Shown one piece after another: positions 60,311 through 64,000 of a stretch of 64,000 nt of DNA. The notes beneath the pieces are model-generated. The model made no database searches. It saw only the letters and a program-made list of their open reading frames with translations, and was not told the DNA's origin. A program made the position numbers and the translations under genes. This DNA is from Eremophila alpestris peregrina (taxonomy: Eukaryota > Chordata > Aves > Passeriformes > Alaudidae). Location: positions 372,001-436,000 of the forward strand of contig WMCF01000121.1 in the NCBI GenBank assembly GCA_009792885.1, given 5' to 3'. How positions within the stretch are numbered: the stretch's first letter is position 1; every line of letters starts with the position of its first letter.

Positions 60311-62419
60311 CTAACAACCAAAATCTGTAAGGATAAATCTGGAAGCATCAGATATAAAGATCCCACAATGATAAACTTATGGGATATCCTGTGTTAATGC
60401 AGTCTTGATATTGTGATTTTGAGTGGAGTGTTCCCTGATGCAAATGGCAATTACTTATTTTCCCCTACTATGATCTGTGAAGACGAGAACACTGAGTAAT
60501 GAAATCCTCTCCTACTTGCATTCTTCATAGCCCTTTCAGCTTATATGCCAGCTGTATTGCTGGTTCATTCGGTATTCTTCTGTGTACTTCAGTGAGAAGC
60601 TGTGATAATATAAGGAAACAATCCTTTTACCTGATATAATCAATTATATGTAGTATATTTGAAAGCATGCCCAGAGATAAAATGACAAGCTATTTTTAAG
60701 GATTGTATTGTCACCTCCAGGTACTTGATTTTGTCAGTGGAAATTCTTCTCTTTCAAAACCTGTAAACCTTCAGAGCCATTAATTCCTGAAGCAGTTACA
60801 CAGACTTCAGTGAGCTTTAGGAATTATACTAGATTCTTGTTTTTGTTAAATTAGCAGGGAAGGTAAAGCAGTCATTTAGATAAGCATGTGGTTTGATTGC
60901 CGTGAAAGTGTCTGGTGCAGTGGATCTATGTGTTTAGTTTTCTTGTCATCTTGTGTTTGTGGAAGGTGCTCAGGGTGGGTTGCTCTAGGGTAAAACACCA
61001 GATATGCTGAATTTCTGTTACTTTCTTGCAACTTCCCCATCATTAAAATGGATATCCTTTTGTTCAGTGTGTGAATATTTTCACCTCAGCTTGACACATT
61101 GTCTTTTTTACTGCAGTCATTTTGTTACTTATTACAAGTGAGATTTTTCCCACCTCTGGGCTCTTCAATATCAATATTTATATCATAGGGAAGAGGATGG
61201 GATTTTCTCTGATATTCACTAAAATGTCCATTCTGAACCACTTAGGCTTCTCGGGGGAGTTCAACCTCAGTGAATTAAACAAAATAGAAGAGAAAGATTT
61301 AATCAGAGGAATCCCTGGAAGTTCAGTGAGCTATTAAGAAGTGTCATAAATCGATTTGCAATGCAAAATTTGGCATATCTTATTGAATCCTAGCCTTGTT
61401 AGTGTATCCTGCTCAGGTACCCTTTCTGAAACAACAAATTTTTGGTTGTATTTGGAGTACAGTGTACGTGGAGTTGGAGAGATGTAAGATTTATCTCTAA
61501 CATGGTGAGATACTTTCTGGCTGTGAAGGTAGTTTAAAAAACACACAGAAATTGCTGGCTACTATTAGTAGAGGGAAACTGCTACATCAAGAAATTAATT
61601 CAAAGGATGCTTCTCCTGAGTATGTCAAAACTATATTGTCCTGACTCTCAGTACTTCTCCCCACTTTCTGGAGTAATTCCCTCACCCCTTAATATTATAA
61701 ACACATTCTTATTAATACCTTGAATTTTAATAGTGTGCATAAGGTAAAGTGCAAGAGTGTGCTTGGTAGAAATGTGTTTTGAATGTGTGTCTGCCAATGA
61801 AGTGGATCTATCCTAGTGCACTGTTTATGAATTTAGCAAAGAAAGACAAATAAAGGAAAAATGTAGTCATTATGCACACATATACTGGAACTAAGTATCA
61901 AGAGGCTAAGTGCTAATGCTGGCATAATAAATAACTAAAAATAAACCTAGCTATTATCAGGATTACCAACAAGGAAGGCTTCTTTTTTCAGGTTAGCCTA
62001 AAATGCAACTAGTAATTCACTGTCTTTCAGTCAAGCACCAGTTTCTCCTAGGTCTTTGCCCAGACTTACTGTCTCAGACACATGACAAGAGGGAGCCCAA
62101 ATGTCAGCCTCTGTTTGAGTCTGTGGATGGGTGGACAGTTAGCTCCAAGGGCCATGCACCCAACCTCTCTCACGTTCCCATCTGTCAGATGGGAGGAGAA
62201 ACTAGGACAAGAAAAATTAAAAATTGAGATAAAGACAGAGAGATCATTTAACAGGTGCAGGCAAACCAGACTTGACATGGAAAAAATTACTTCAATGTAC
62301 TCACAATTCAACAGATTCAGGTAGGGAAACAAGAAGACAACTTTAAAAGTATTGCATCCCCCTTTTTGCACATTTAGCTTCACTCCTTCACTTTCAACAC
62401 CTCTGCCCTTCCCCTCTCA
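60311..62419. other. Intergenic, nothing recognised
   Basis: Short frames only. Confidence 0.4.
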
Positions 62420-62851
62420 TGTCACAGGAGAGGGGCCTGAAGATCAGGATGGGACTGTATTCTGGAAGTGGCAGTTTCTCTCTGCTGCTGCTCCTCATAC
62501 ATTTTCCCTGCTGCAGGGTGGGTTACTTCAGGAAACAAAGCTATTCCACCATTGTCTGCTCCATGAACTATGGAAAAATCTCATCTCTGTGATGAAGTAC
62601 CTCCTCCCTTTCTTTTTTTTTCAGATGTGCTGTTTCTAGCTTTTCCACCCCTCTGTCTGTCCATGATCTTTTTCCTTGTCTTAAAAACACTTTCACAGAG
62701 GCACCATCATCTTGACCCTGTGGTGGGTCTGTTGCACCCAGCTGGAATTGTCTGTGTCCATCACAGAACAGCCCCAGCCTTTCTCACGGATGCTACCCCT
62801 GATGCACCACTCCTTGCCAGTACCAAAGCCTTGCTGTTTACGCTTAATGTA
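62420..62851 (-). mobile_element. Diverged ERVL-type LTR fragment
   Basis: Shares the reversed 5' part of the LTR at 30698-31716: TTCCTTGTCTTAAAAACAC, CACAGAGGCACCATCATC, GTGGTGGGTCTGTTGCACCC, AGCTGGAATTGTCTGTGTCC and CAAAGCCTTGCTGTTTACGC in the expected order. Ends are approximate. Confidence 0.55.
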
Positions 62852-64000
62852 GGATGTAATGGTCTTTTTTGTTTGTGTATCTGAGTAGCTCTATATATGT
62901 AATGAAAATTGAAATTTTTCTTATTATGTAAATTTCAGCCTTTAGTGCTGAATATAACTAAGGATTTTAGATTAACCAACCTATCACACCAGAATGAATC
63001 TTTTTCTGTTCCACTTGTTCTTATTTGTGCAGCTTACCAAGTGCAAGCTGTTCTCCCAGAGTGTGCAAGTCTCCTAAGGGTTTTCTCATCTGCTTCTTAG
63101 AAAACCACCACTACAAAACTGCCTGGTGATTTCTTAGGCAATGCAAGACTGCATATCTCTCACACTGGAAGAATCAAAGGTATGGATGGAAATATATTAT
63201 TGATTAGCTAATCTTTCTGTGCTAAGCTTCTGCTTCTGGCCTGCACGTTACCCACTTCCATGATGCTGAAACTGGTTTGTAGACAGCTGTCCTGATGTTG
63301 TCATTGTTAAGAAAAAAAAAGAAAACAAAAAAAAGAAGAAAGGGAAAAATGCCTCAGCTCAGTTCTTGGTGTTGCATCACCGTTTTTTCCTACAGGTATG
63401 TGGGTAAGCAGCAGGATGTTTTTCTTCAGTGCTGGCAGGTACCGTTCCTGTGTTATACCCCAATTCTTTCCATGATGGAAACCTTCCTCAGTGACATAGG
63501 ATGGCAGCAAATGTCCCAGTGCTTCAGGTTAGTGGAGCACCACGCCCATATGTTACCTGAATGTTGTTGCCCTTGTGTGGTGTAGAACAACTGAACCTCA
63601 ACATACTGAAAGCATAGCACATGACATCAAACCATGTCAGATTGCTCTATGATCAGTTCAAATAAAAGTTGTCAAAGCCTCTGACATAAGATTTGCTTTT
63701 TTATGTGTTCAGTTCTTGGTGGAAAAAGCAGAGTCCAGGAGCTATATGAACCACAGAGCCTTATGCCATAATTTTTCCTCCTTATGAAAGAAAAGGCTTC
63801 TTTTCTACCTGTAGGTCGCAGTAGTACTGTAAACTCCATTTCTGTAATGATGACAGAAAACATCCCATCAAATAAGGAATTTGAAATATTTCTGTTAGTA
63901 AAGACATCTGTTTTTTATATCCTGAGTGAAGAAAGCTGAGCAGTATCTAATAACTTCCAGTATTTTAAAAGCCTGTGTCTTTTTTCTCTTCTTCTTTTTT
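62852..64000. other. Intergenic, nothing firmly recognised
   Basis: Short frames only. A 96-codon frame at 63295-63585 starts in an A-rich run and lacks a confident family match. Confidence 0.35.

Noticed and set aside
63295..63585. 96-codon plus-strand frame with a Cys-rich end, considered as a Harbinger-type transposase remnant
   Set aside because: Only a loose resemblance to the transposase C-terminal region; no catalytic residues or terminal repeats were found.

Overview
This is vertebrate nuclear DNA and almost certainly avian: AT-rich, intron-dominated, with CR1 LINE 3' ends, several LTR types typical of bird endogenous retroviruses (ERVs), and one CpG island. The repeat style is passerine-like. 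The one gene I can name confidently, NUDT12, is Z-linked in birds as I recall it, so a Z-chromosome origin is likely but inferred.

Layout. (1) 1-3.5 kb, minus strand: one giant open exon (978-3506, 2529 bp, about 843 codons) with a clean splice acceptor and donor. It belongs to a gene I cannot identify. (2) 3.5-15.3 kb: non-coding, with a MIR-like SINE, a degraded amniote repeat and a CR1 3' end. (3) 15.3-24.5 kb, minus strand: the complete NUDT12 coding sequence in six coding exons. Every splice phase joins, giving 463 residues: ankyrin repeats, a four-cysteine zinc site, an intact Nudix box split by an intron, and a C-terminal ANL tripeptide that fits a peroxisomal signal. Its promoter lies in a CpG island at about 24.13-24.55 kb that contains a 10-bp minisatellite. 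(4) 24.6-64 kb: about 39 kb with no recognisable gene, upstream of NUDT12. It holds at least six LTRs or LTR fragments in both orientations and CR1 fragments. The best LTR is a 306-bp solo LTR at 51766-52071 with a 6-bp target-site duplication.

No bacterial-type systems, CRISPR arrays, tRNAs or rRNAs were seen. NUDT12 is predicted to hydrolyse NAD(P)H and to act on NAD-capped RNA, in cytosol and peroxisomes. The giant exon shows no clear functional link to it. The least explained feature is that symmetric giant exon, which lies beside NUDT12 where I recall no mammalian gene.
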